Assembly: GCF_000336995.1 (NCBI RefSeq)
Contig: NZ_AOJI01000003.1
Span: forward strand, 1 to 52,706
Direction of reading: 5' to 3'
Source of the DNA: Halorubrum aidingense JCM 13560
GTDB lineage: Archaea; Halobacteriota; Halobacteria; Halobacteriales; Haloferacaceae
Length of the DNA: 52,706 nucleotides
The notes beneath the pieces are model-generated. The model was not told the DNA's origin, ran no database searches, and saw nothing but the letters and a program-made list of their open reading frames with translations. How positions within the stretch are numbered: position 1 is the stretch's first letter; every line of letters starts with the position of its first letter. Of the stretch, positions 1-7,501 are shown one piece after another. The translations under genes were made by a program, and so were the position numbers.

Positions 1-1
1 G

Positions 2-20
2 AGATGTGTATAAGAGACAG
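2..20 (+). other. Tn5/Nextera mosaic-end adapter remnant
   Basis: The 19 bases AGATGTGTATAAGAGACAG are exactly the transposase mosaic end used in tagmentation libraries. The reverse complement sits at the other end of the window. This is library sequence, not genomic DNA. Confidence 0.97.
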
Positions 21-399
21 GAATTTCTCTGCGTTTTCAGAGAAAAATGCCACGTTGAGAACGCGCTATTTCTTGTGAGTGGTAGCGGACACCGCTCAGA
101 GCCACTCTCAGAAACGTCGCTCCGAGTTCAAATCGCGAGTCACCGTAATAAAAGGTATCAAACACATATGTATAGATAGATGATGATGAACTATTCTACT
201 TTCAGAGATAGCTAGGAACGCAGAGCCGACGGCAGCAGAATCACGTCTCGGACACGTCGCCGTCTGCTGGAACCGATACTTAAACCAACACGATCCAGAG
301 AAGCGAAGGGAATATTACAGGATATGCCCAGCAATTAGCTCATATCGCGACGGCCGACGACCCGTTAGCATTAGGTCGCTGTCCGCGAGACGATCGGGC
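21..399. other. gene-free left end with hairpins
   Basis: No convincing gene is seen. A perfect 8-bp stem with a 6-base loop (24-31 pairing with 38-45) and a small AGCGG/CCGCT inverted repeat near 89-101 lie close to the contig edge. AT-rich sequence follows at about 145-205. A TATA-like element around 366-375 sits about 27 nt before the peroxiredoxin start. Hairpins at a contig break could be the end of a repeated element, but no transposase sequence is present. Confidence 0.4.
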
Positions 400-894
400 A
401 TGGTTTCTGAAGGCGACCGCGCACCCGACTTCACGGTCCCGTTGGCTGGCGGAGACGGCTACGACGACGTCTCCGAATTCACGCTGTCGGCGGCGATAGG
501 CGACGGTCCGATCGTGCTCGCGTTCGTTCCGGGTGCGTTCACCGGTGGGTGTACCGAGGAGATGTGCACGTTCGGAAGCGAACTGGGCTCCTTCGAGGCG
601 CTCGACGCCTCGGTGTACGGCGTCAGCGTCGATCTCCCGTTCGCGCAGAACGTCTGGATGGAACAAGAGGGGTTCGACGTGCCGATGCTCTCGGACTGGA
701 GCCACGAGGTCACCCGCACCTACGACGTCGTCTATCCGGATATGTACGGTTCGATCGAGTCCGCCCAGCGGAGCGTCTTCGTGATCGACGCTAACGGGGT
801 CGTCACCTACCGGTGGGTCCGTGAGGGCGGGAATCCCGAGTTCGAGCCGTTCGTCGACGACGTCCGAGAGGAGGTGAAAGCGGCGCGCCGATAG
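400..894 (+). CDS. peroxiredoxin (BCP/AhpC-TSA type)
   Basis: This 164-residue cytoplasmic thiol peroxidase is predicted to reduce hydroperoxides. The N-terminal APDF and the active-site segment PGAFTGGCTEEMC are typical of the AhpC/TSA family. Cys51 is the expected peroxidatic cysteine. Cys56, five residues on, matches the resolving-cysteine spacing seen in PrxQ/BCP-type enzymes. The length is normal for the family. A TATA-like element about 27 nt upstream suggests a leaderless transcript beginning near the ATG. It stands alone, followed by a 22-bp tandem duplication and a separately promoted SDR gene. The electron donor cannot be told from sequence. Confidence 0.9.
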   Translation: MVSEGDRAPDFTVPLAGGDGYDDVSEFTLSAAIGDGPIVLAFVPGAFTGGCTEEMCTFGSELGSFEALDASVYGVSVDLPFAQNVWMEQEGFDVPMLSDWSHEVTRTYDVVYPDMYGSIESAQRSVFVIDANGVVTYRWVREGGNPEFEPFVDDVREEVKAARR

Positions 895-929
895 CGTCCG
901 ACAGCGTGAGTCCGCCCACAGTGCTCCGG

Positions 930-973
930 GAGCCACGTGACACCAGCCCTAGAGCCACGTGACACCAGCCCTA
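930..973. repeat. perfect 22-bp tandem duplication
   Basis: Two identical head-to-tail 22-bp units (930-951 and 952-973), each containing the palindrome CACGTG, lie just before the promoter of the SDR gene at 1017. The 22-bp period is about two helical turns, so a pair of operator sites is possible. No binding protein is known. Confidence 0.8.
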
Positions 974-1016
974 CCGTGAACGGAAACGTTACCTCCTCCC
1001 AAAGAGACACCAACGC

Positions 1017-1814
1017 ATGGAGTTAGGACTCAGCGGAGCGTCCGTGTTCGTCGCGGCGGCAAGCAAAGGGCTCGGACTCGGTGCAGCGACCCAGTTCGCC
1101 GCGGAGGGAGCAAACGTCGCGATCGCCTCCCGGAGCGCGGACAACCTCGCTGCGGCCCGCGAGTCGATACTCGAAGAGACCGGCTGTGACGACGACGCGG
1201 TGTTCACCGTCGAGATGGATCTCGCCGACGCCGACGCGATCGAGTCGGGTATCGCGGCGGCTATCGAAGCGTTCGGCGGACTGGACGTGCTGGTGACCAA
1301 CCACGGCGGTCCGAACAACGCCTCTTTCGAGGACACCCCCTTAGAAGCGTTCGACGGGGGGTACAACGACGTGCTCCGGAGCACGGTGGTGCAGTGTAAG
1401 GCCGCCCTGCCCGCGCTCCGCGACGGCGGCGGCGCGGTCACGCACCTCGTCGCCGCCTCCGCGGCGGAGCCGACCGCACACGGCACGCTCGGTAACGTGT
1501 TTCGCCCGGGCATCTACGGGCTCTCGAAAACGCTCGCCAACGAGGAGGGGAAAAACGGGGTCCGATCAAACTGCGTGGCACCGCGGGGAGTGCTCTCCGA
1601 CCGGATCGAGTCGAAGATCGCCGCGCGCGCCGAACGCGAGGGGCTGACGGAGGCGGAAGTGCGCGAACTCCGCGTCGCGGAACTCCCGCTGCCGGAGATG
1701 GGAACGACCGAGGAGTTCGGGAAAGCGGTCGCGTTCGTCTCCTCTCCGGCAGCGTCGTACGTCACCGGGTCTGTGTTACCCGTCGACGGCGGGTGGAGCT
1801 CGCGTCTGCTGTGA
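1017..1814 (+). CDS. SDR family NAD(P)-dependent oxidoreductase
   Basis: This 265-residue protein has the short-chain dehydrogenase/reductase fold. The N-terminal nucleotide-binding segment AAASKGLGLG replaces the usual TGxxxGIG. NHGG stands where NNAG is normal, and YGLSK supplies the catalytic Tyr and Lys. The C-terminal segment VTGSVLPVDGGW is typical of FabG-like members. Such enzymes oxidise alcohols or reduce ketones, but the substrate cannot be read from sequence. It is transcribed alone rightwards and converges on another SDR gene. A TATA-like segment near 988 supports initiation close to this ATG. The altered glycine motif and the NNAG variant are unusual but occur in the 'SDR beta-oxidation-like' subgroups. 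Confidence 0.88.
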   Translation: MELGLSGASVFVAAASKGLGLGAATQFAAEGANVAIASRSADNLAAARESILEETGCDDDAVFTVEMDLADADAIESGIAAAIEAFGGLDVLVTNHGGPNNASFEDTPLEAFDGGYNDVLRSTVVQCKAALPALRDGGGAVTHLVAASAAEPTAHGTLGNVFRPGIYGLSKTLANEEGKNGVRSNCVAPRGVLSDRIESKIAARAEREGLTEAEVRELRVAELPLPEMGTTEEFGKAVAFVSSPAASYVTGSVLPVDGGWSSRLL

Positions 1815-1837
1815 ACGCCAAATAGCGTTCGCGAGGG

Positions 1838-2608
1838 CTACGACTCCGGGACCAGAGTCGGCGTCGGGTACGTCCCGCCGTTGACGTGCAGCACTTGTCC
1901 GGTCACGAACGACGCGGCGTCCGACGCGAGGAAACAACACGCGTCGGCCACCTCCTCCACGTCACCGAGCCGTCCGAGCGGGGTCGAGCGGATCACTTCT
2001 CGCTCGATCCGGTCCCACTCCTCGGTTCGCGTCCGATCGACGTCGATGAGCCCGGGCGAGACGCCGTTGACGCGAATTCCGTCGGCGCCGAGTTCGGTCG
2101 CCAGCTGTCGTATCTGTCCGTCGATCCCCAGTTTCGAGCCGTACGAGTGGGCGTGGCCGTGCTTGCCGAGATACACCATCGCGCCGATCAGGCTCACGAC
2201 CGAGCCGCCGCCGCGGTCGATCATGTCCGGGACGACCGCCTGCGTCGTCTGGAACACGCCCCTGAAGTTGACGGCGAGCACGCGGTCGAGGTCCCGCGTC
2301 TCCACGTCGAGAAACGGCTTCGACGGTCGGTAGGTCGCGTTGTTCACGAGCACGTCGATCGGGCCGAGCCGATCGCAGATCTCGTCGACCATCGACCGGA
2401 TGGCGTCCGGATCGCCGATGTCGGCGAGCGCGACCGCGGCCTCGCTCCCGGTGTCCCGAACGAGACGCGCGGTCTCCGCACAGCCCTCCTCGTCGGAGCG
2501 CGCCGTGACTCCCACGTCCGCCCCGGCCTCCGCGAGCCGGACCGCCGTCGATCGGCCGATGTTCCGACTCGACCCGGTGACGAGGGCGGTTTTTCCGGTT
2601 AGGTCCAT
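1838..2608 (-). CDS. SDR family oxidoreductase (FabG-like)
   Basis: This 256-residue classical SDR has TGSSRNIG as the cofactor loop, NNAT near residue 90, and YGSKLG carrying the catalytic Tyr and Lys. The tail VTGQVLHVNGGTYP is standard for FabG/glucose-dehydrogenase-like enzymes. It is the last gene of a leftward operon with the cupin, 2-hydroxyacid dehydrogenase and universal stress protein genes, 42 nt after the cupin gene. An operon pairing a D-2-hydroxyacid dehydrogenase with an SDR suggests interconversion of hydroxy and keto acids or sugar acids. That role is inferred from context only. Confidence 0.88.
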   Translation of the reverse strand: MDLTGKTALVTGSSRNIGRSTAVRLAEAGADVGVTARSDEEGCAETARLVRDTGSEAAVALADIGDPDAIRSMVDEICDRLGPIDVLVNNATYRPSKPFLDVETRDLDRVLAVNFRGVFQTTQAVVPDMIDRGGGSVVSLIGAMVYLGKHGHAHSYGSKLGIDGQIRQLATELGADGIRVNGVSPGLIDVDRTRTEEWDRIEREVIRSTPLGRLGDVEEVADACCFLASDAASFVTGQVLHVNGGTYPTPTLVPES

Positions 2609-2650
2609 GCGTGTCTCACCTCGATCCTCGCTCGACCCGTCGCGGCGCAG

Positions 2651-3040
2651 TTAGACATCGAACTCCTCCTGGTAGTCAGTCGCGTCGAGTCGGTCCTCCC
2701 GAAGAGGCCAGAACGCGAGCAAGCGCGCCGGCTCCGAAGTGACGGCACGGGACGCGTGCGGGACGTCTGGTGGGATCTCCACCGCGTCGTGAGTGCCGAG
2801 CGAGACGCGCTCGCCGTCGACGAGGAAGTCGACCTCGCCCTCGATGACGATCGTCGTCTGCTCCCACGGGTGGCTGTGCTGCGGCTTGTCCTCTCTCTCC
2901 GGTCCGATCGTCGTCATGCCGACCATCTGGTCGACGCCTCGGAAGACGACCTGCTCGAATCCGGGCCCTTCCTTCGCGACGGGCGCGTCAGCGAGGTTGT
3001 ACACCGACGGAATGTTCTCCGGGTCGTATTTGCGGACCAT
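2651..3040 (-). CDS. small cupin-domain protein
   Basis: This 129-residue single-domain cupin has a first motif HSHPWEQ (two His and a Glu) and a second motif with PPDVPH, matching the metal-binding HxH...E...H pattern of the RmlC-like fold. Proteins of this size act as small isomerases, lyases, dioxygenases or sugar-acid binding proteins. The substrate is not evident. It lies inside a leftward operon between the 2-hydroxyacid dehydrogenase (60 nt upstream) and the SDR. A role in the same organic-acid or sugar-acid pathway is an inference from position. Confidence 0.85.
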   Translation of the reverse strand: MVRKYDPENIPSVYNLADAPVAKEGPGFEQVVFRGVDQMVGMTTIGPEREDKPQHSHPWEQTTIVIEGEVDFLVDGERVSLGTHDAVEIPPDVPHASRAVTSEPARLLAFWPLREDRLDATDYQEEFDV

Positions 3041-3100
3041 ACTCTACCGAACGACGAGACGGACTTAAACTCGTAGGGTGAAACCGCGGCGCTACGCCCG

Positions 3101-4078
3101 TCAGTTCTCGATCGGCGGGACCGCGACGAACCGCTCCGGCGGCGTGCCGCCGTCCATGATCTCGAAGGTGCACTCGACGAGCGTCTCGATGATTGCCGAT
3201 CGGGCCCGAACCGACGACGCCGCGATGTGCGGCGTCGTGACGACGTTCTCGAACTCGTGAAGCGGGGAGTCGGCCGGGAGCGGCTCGGTCTCGAAGACGT
3301 CGAGTCCGGCACCCGCGATCGTTCCGTCGCGGAGGGCGGCGATCAGCGCTTCGGTGTTGACGATCGGACCGCGCGCGGTGTTGACGAGGACCGCGTCGTC
3401 CGCCATCGTCGCGAGCGCGTCGGCGTCGATCATCCCGCGCGTCTCCGCAGTATGCTCCGCGGTGACGATGACGGCTTCGGGCTCCGAAAGGACCGTTTCG
3501 AGGTCCGTGAGCGTCGCACCCGTGATCTGGGCGTCGATCTCGTGGACGTACGGGTCGTGCGCGTACACGTCGACGTTGAACCCGTCGAGCAGCCCCGCCA
3601 GACGCGATCCGACGTTCCCGAAGCCGACGATACCGACGGACGTGCCCGCGACCGGGCGCGCGTTCGGCACCTCGTCACGCCACTTGCCCGCCTCCAGCGC
3701 GCGTTGGCCTATCAGGACGTTCCGCTTGACGGCCAACAGCAGCGTCAGCGCGTGTTCGGCGACCGAGAGCGCGTTCATTCCCGGGGTGTACACGACGGCG
3801 ACGCCGTGCTCGGCGGCTGCGTCGAGGTCGATGGTGTCGATCCCCGTTCCGATCTTCGCCACGAGTCGCAGCGAGTCGGCATTCGCGAGCACCCGTCGGG
3901 TGACCGGCAGCCGAGACGTGGTAAAGAGGACCTCGACGCCGTCGAGCGCGTCGATCAGCGCCTCTTCGGTCGGGTCGACGCCGACTTCGAGCGCGAGGGC
4001 GTCGCCGACCGCGCGCTCGAGCACGTCGCGCGGCTTCACGTCCTGGTCGACGAGCGCGCGCGGCGCTCCGCTCGTCAT
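3101..4078 (-). CDS. D-isomer-specific 2-hydroxyacid dehydrogenase
   Basis: This 325-residue NAD-dependent dehydrogenase belongs to the SerA/glyoxylate-reductase/hydroxypyruvate-reductase family. The Rossmann loop is GIVGFGNVGSRLAGLL. Catalytic residues are visible: Arg in NTARGPIVN, Glu in DVFETEPLP, and His in TTPHIAASS. There is no C-terminal ACT domain, so it is not a full phosphoglycerate dehydrogenase of the long type. Its start overlaps the end of the universal stress gene in an ATGA arrangement, showing translational coupling. Neighbouring SDR, cupin and DASS-transporter genes suggest metabolism of an imported hydroxy acid. Specificity is unknown. Confidence 0.9.
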   Translation of the reverse strand: MTSGAPRALVDQDVKPRDVLERAVGDALALEVGVDPTEEALIDALDGVEVLFTTSRLPVTRRVLANADSLRLVAKIGTGIDTIDLDAAAEHGVAVVYTPGMNALSVAEHALTLLLAVKRNVLIGQRALEAGKWRDEVPNARPVAGTSVGIVGFGNVGSRLAGLLDGFNVDVYAHDPYVHEIDAQITGATLTDLETVLSEPEAVIVTAEHTAETRGMIDADALATMADDAVLVNTARGPIVNTEALIAALRDGTIAGAGLDVFETEPLPADSPLHEFENVVTTPHIAASSVRARSAIIETLVECTFEIMDGGTPPERFVAVPPIEN

Positions 4079-4515
4079 TCCTTCTTCTCCGGTCGAACGT
4101 GCGTGACGACCGGGCAGTCCGCGTTCAGCAAGACGTCTTGCGTGACGCTGCCGAACAGCGCCTTGCCGACCGCGGAGCGGCGGCGACCGCCGACGCAGAT
4201 GTAGCTCGCGTCCTGTTCTTCCGCGTACCGAACGAGTTCGTCGCCGGCGTCGCCGACGAGGCCGACGGCCTCGTAGTCGTCGGTCGTTCGGCTCGCGACG
4301 TCGGCGGCCATTTCTTTGGCATACGCCCGAATGTCGTCGACGGGGACGGTTTTACCCGTGTCGCTGAGACTGTCCTGTTCGAGGTCCCGAAACGCGGACT
4401 GGCTCAACACGTGGACGACGTGGAGGTCCTCTCCGAACGCTTCGGCGTGCTTTCGCCCCTCGATCACGGCGTTGCTCTCTCGATCGATCCGCTCGACCCC
4501 GGCGACAATTGTCAT
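4075..4515 (-). CDS. universal stress protein (UspA family)
   Basis: This 146-residue UspA-domain protein has the C-terminal nucleotide-binding signature GGRRRSAVGKALFGS, close to the GxxGx9G(S/T) motif of ATP-binding members. The start MTIVAGVERI is chosen over an upstream ATG at 4542. A TATA box on this strand (4541-4550, CTATAAGAGT) lies about 28 nt before 4515, so the leaderless transcript would begin near that codon. It is the first gene of a leftward operon and overlaps the next gene by 4 nt. Usp proteins often accompany transporters in haloarchaea, and a DASS transporter is divergent here. Confidence 0.88.
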   Translation of the reverse strand: MTIVAGVERIDRESNAVIEGRKHAEAFGEDLHVVHVLSQSAFRDLEQDSLSDTGKTVPVDDIRAYAKEMAADVASRTTDDYEAVGLVGDAGDELVRYAEEQDASYICVGGRRRSAVGKALFGSVTQDVLLNADCPVVTHVRPEKKE

Positions 4516-4628
4516 GGTTGCCAACGACTCTGTGACGAGCACTCTTATAGCTTTCAGTGGGACGCCGCGGACGACGCGACGCGAGCCGATTCCGGACGGC
4601 CGCCCGTCGCGGCCGTTGTGCTCGTTCA

Positions 4629-4669
4629 GATCGTCGTTCCGATCGTCGTTCCGATCGTCGTTCCGATCG
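4629..4669. repeat. 12-bp tandem repeat, 3.4 copies
   Basis: GATCGTCGTTCC is repeated head to tail three times (4629-4664), followed by a partial GATCG. It lies between the divergent universal-stress and DASS-transporter genes. It may be a replication-slippage product or a binding array. It is not a CRISPR because there are no spacers. Confidence 0.85.
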
Positions 4670-4733
4670 CCACCTGTACCTGGTTTGCTTGCTCCGTGGT
4701 GTTTTTGAGGCGCACCTGCGTTGGTTAGAGAAT

Positions 4734-6293
4734 ATGCCTGCCTCTCAGGGCGGATTGCGCGCTGCCGTCGGCAGTTTGCCCCTCCCGAGCTTCGGCGTTG
4801 CGGGGATCTGGGTCTCGATCGCCGTCCTCGTGGGGGGCACGCTCGCGCCGCCGCTCGGCGGACTCGAACGCGAGATGCAGCTCGTGCTCGCCGTCTTTCT
4901 CTTCGCGCTCGTGTTGTGGCTGACAGAGGCCGTCCCGTACGTCGTGTCGAGCACGCTGGCTCCGGTGCTGCTGTTCGCCCTCGGGCTCGTCCCGGCGTTC
5001 GAGGACGCGGTCAGCGGGTTCGCGTCGACGCTCGTCTTCTTCCTGCTGCTGCTGTTGCTCCTCGGGGGGGCGATCTCCAAGGTCGGACTGGGGAAGATCG
5101 TCGCGAGCCGGATGCTCTCGACGCAGAGCACGCCGCGGACGACCGTGCGCTCGCTGTCGACGCACATGGTCGGACTGTCGCTTTTGATGCCGTCGGCGGT
5201 CGCGCGGGCGGTGACGTTCATTCCCGTCGTCAACCAGATGACCGACGCGTACGGGCTCCCGGACGACGGCGCGTTTCGCAAGGCCTCCTTCATCGTGCTC
5301 GGCCACATCAACCCGATCGGGTCGATGATGCTGATGACCGGCGGCGGGATGGCGATCATCACCTCACAGCTGATCAACGAGTCCGTTCGCACGATCACCT
5401 GGGTCCAGTGGGCCGTGTACATGATCCCCCCGATGGCCCTGCTGTTCTGGCTGTCGACGGTCAGCGCCCTCATCGTGTACGGCGTCGATGACGACCTGAC
5501 GCTCACGACGGCGGACGGCGACGGAGAGACCCGAGCGGACGGCGATAACACGGAGGCCGAGCCGGACGGCGGCAGCGCGGGGGCCGAAGCGGACGGCGGC
5601 AACACCGAGGACGGAGTCGGCGACGTGTTCGACGTGAACGGAGACGACGACTCGACCGACGGCGAGACAGCGCTGACGCGGGATCAGCGAATCGTCACCC
5701 TCGTCATGTTGGGTGCGGTCGTGGCGTGGATCGCCGGCTCCTTCGCCGGAATTCCGACGATCGTTCCGGCGGCCGCGGCCGTCGCGGTGCTCTCGGTCCC
5801 CGGCGTGGGTATCGTCGACCGCGACCTGATCGCCGACGTCAGCTGGGGGATCCTCTTTCTCATCGGGGCGATGTTCTCCATCCTCGACGCGATGGAGGCG
5901 ACGGGGACCCTCGATTACGTCGTCGAGACGCTCATCGCGGTCGTCCCGTTCGGCGCGATGGCGCCGTGGCTGGTGATCGGGACCCTCCTCGTGCTCGCCG
6001 TCTTCATCCGCTTGTGGTTCTCGACCGCGTCGGCCGCGATCGTCGTCACCCTGCCGATCATCATGGAGTTCGCGAGCGTCCTCGGCCTCAACGAACTGTA
6101 CCTCGCGCTGTCGGTGCTCATCGTCGTCGGCTCGACGACGTTCTTCCCGTTCAACACGACGTCGGTGCTGCTCTCGTACGACAAGGGCCCGCTCGGGCTC
6201 GGTGACGTGTTCGCCTTCGGGCTCGTGACCATGGTCCACGGGGGACTCGTGATCGTGTTGTCGTGGCTGTTCTACTGGCCCCTCGTCGTGTGA
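4734..6293 (+). CDS. DASS/SLC13-family anion:sodium symporter
   Basis: This 519-residue integral membrane protein of the divalent-anion/Na+ symporter (ArsB/NhaD-superfamily) type is predicted to import dicarboxylates, tricarboxylates or sulfate. Hydrophobic segments run from about residue 20 to 250 and again from about 315 to 515, giving two inverted halves. The second half contains STASAAIVVTLPI. Between them lies an unusually long, strongly acidic, repetitive loop (about residues 250-312, rich in Asp, Gly and Glu). The start at MPASQG is preferred because the in-frame extension back to 4557 is Arg-rich and crosses a tandem repeat. It is divergent from the hydroxyacid-dehydrogenase operon, so a carboxylate substrate is plausible. 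Confidence 0.85.
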   Translation: MPASQGGLRAAVGSLPLPSFGVAGIWVSIAVLVGGTLAPPLGGLEREMQLVLAVFLFALVLWLTEAVPYVVSSTLAPVLLFALGLVPAFEDAVSGFASTLVFFLLLLLLLGGAISKVGLGKIVASRMLSTQSTPRTTVRSLSTHMVGLSLLMPSAVARAVTFIPVVNQMTDAYGLPDDGAFRKASFIVLGHINPIGSMMLMTGGGMAIITSQLINESVRTITWVQWAVYMIPPMALLFWLSTVSALIVYGVDDDLTLTTADGDGETRADGDNTEAEPDGGSAGAEADGGNTEDGVGDVFDVNGDDDSTDGETALTRDQRIVTLVMLGAVVAWIAGSFAGIPTIVPAAAAVAVLSVPGVGIVDRDLIADVSWGILFLIGAMFSILDAMEATGTLDYVVETLIAVVPFGAMAPWLVIGTLLVLAVFIRLWFSTASAAIVVTLPIIMEFASVLGLNELYLALSVLIVVGSTTFFPFNTTSVLLSYDKGPLGLGDVFAFGLVTMVHGGLVIVLSWLFYWPLVV

Positions 6294-6394
6294 CGGCGCA
6301 GGCTCGATGCAGCGGTGACGGTGACCCCTTCCGGACCGATCGCTGCCGTTTCCCCGTAGATACGGTTATTCTCCGGCGCGTCAACTGCTCGGAC

Positions 6395-7408
6395 ATGAAC
6401 GACGGACGAGTCCCCGAACTCATCCCGGCGGTGACGCGGCTGGCAGAGACGAACGTACGCGCCGATGACCGTGTGGCGCTGCTGGCACCGACTTGGACCG
6501 AGAGGGCGGCCGTGACGGCGCTGTGGTCCGCGTTGACCGCCGTCGGAGCCGACGTGACGACGCTTTCGACGGTCCCGAACGACGTCCGGAACCACCCGCT
6601 TCGACCGGTCGTCGCGGGGGCGATCGAGCGGGCCGACGTCGTCGTCAACTGCGGGGCGTACGCCGGGTTCCCGCCGGAGATACTCGAGTTCGTTCGTAAC
6701 GGCGGCCGGCACCTGAAAGTCTACGCGACGGTCGACGCGCTCACCGGCGGGACGGCGGCGGCGCATCTCGACCCCCGAACGGCCCGTCGGATGCGCCGAG
6801 ACGTCGAGTGGGTCGCCGATCGACTGACCGCGGCCGACGAGCTCCGTCTCACCGCGCCGAGCGGAACGGACGTGACGGCCTCGGTGACCGGGATCACGGC
6901 CCGCAAGAGCCACGGAGACGCGGCCGCCCAACACGGTCACACCGCCTTCCCGACCGGCGAGACGGACCTCACCCCCGTGCCGGGGTCCGCGGCGGGAACG
7001 ATCGTCGTCGACACGTCGATGAGCCGCATCGGGCGCGTCGACACGCCGATCGAACTGACCGTCACGGACGGACGGGTGGTCGGGATCGACGGCGGGAGCG
7101 AGGCCGATCGGCTCGCGAGGACGTTGGACGAGTACGCAGACGGGTGTCGGTCGGTCGGTGAGTTCGGCTTCGGAATGAATCCCCGGACGCGACCGACCGG
7201 CGTTGCGACAAACGACAAGAAGCTCCGCGGCACGGCCCACGTCGGCCTCGGCGACGTCACCGCCTGGCCGACCCTGACCGGCACTCCGGCGGTCGACGCG
7301 GGGCGGCCGGCGCCGCTGCATCTCGACGGAATCTGTCGGTCAGCGACCCTCCGTCTCGACGGGGAACTCGTGATCGACGACGGATCGCTCGTCGCTCACA
7401 GTTGCTGA
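6395..7408 (+). CDS. M29/COG2309-like metalloprotein, paralogue 1
   Basis: This 337-residue protein belongs to the aminopeptidase-T-like (M29, COG2309) superfamily, which also contains the ring-cleaving 2,5-dihydroxypyridine dioxygenase NicX. Likely metal ligands are Glu in FPTGET, Glu256 in VGEFGFGMN, His282 in GTAHVGLG, and His309/Asp311 in PLHLDG. They correspond to the E, E, H, HxD set of M29 peptidases. A TATA-like element (6364-6372) about 27 nt before ATG 6395 fixes the start. It converges on the tctA gene and is the most divergent of three paralogues in 7 kb. Peptidase or dioxygenase activity cannot be decided. Clustering with a carboxylate transporter argues for a catabolic role. Confidence 0.75.
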   Translation: MNDGRVPELIPAVTRLAETNVRADDRVALLAPTWTERAAVTALWSALTAVGADVTTLSTVPNDVRNHPLRPVVAGAIERADVVVNCGAYAGFPPEILEFVRNGGRHLKVYATVDALTGGTAAAHLDPRTARRMRRDVEWVADRLTAADELRLTAPSGTDVTASVTGITARKSHGDAAAQHGHTAFPTGETDLTPVPGSAAGTIVVDTSMSRIGRVDTPIELTVTDGRVVGIDGGSEADRLARTLDEYADGCRSVGEFGFGMNPRTRPTGVATNDKKLRGTAHVGLGDVTAWPTLTGTPAVDAGRPAPLHLDGICRSATLRLDGELVIDDGSLVAHSC

Positions 7409-7501
7409 AAGTGCCTCCGGTGTTTCGCGTGAAGACTGTGAAAAATAGCGCTCGGACGAATCGACAGAACGCGTCCGGAGTGGGGCTGCGCGAGCCCGGA
7501 G

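Noticed and set aside
24..101. Inverted repeats near the left contig edge as an insertion-sequence end
   Set aside because: No transposase, terminal inverted repeat pair or target duplication can be seen within the window.
119..143. A stretch resembling a tRNA T-arm (GTTCAAATC)
   Set aside because: The stem bases around it do not pair properly, and no D-arm, anticodon arm or acceptor stem lies nearby, so no tRNA or tRNA fragment is called.
3227..4204. Long open frames antisense to the hydroxyacid dehydrogenase and many other genes
   Set aside because: High GC content creates long antisense frames. These are Arg-rich and lack domains or haloarchaeal acidic composition.
4629..4669. Possible CRISPR repeats here and at 43754 and 41228
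   Set aside because: The repeats are short and contiguous, without spacers, and no cas genes are present.
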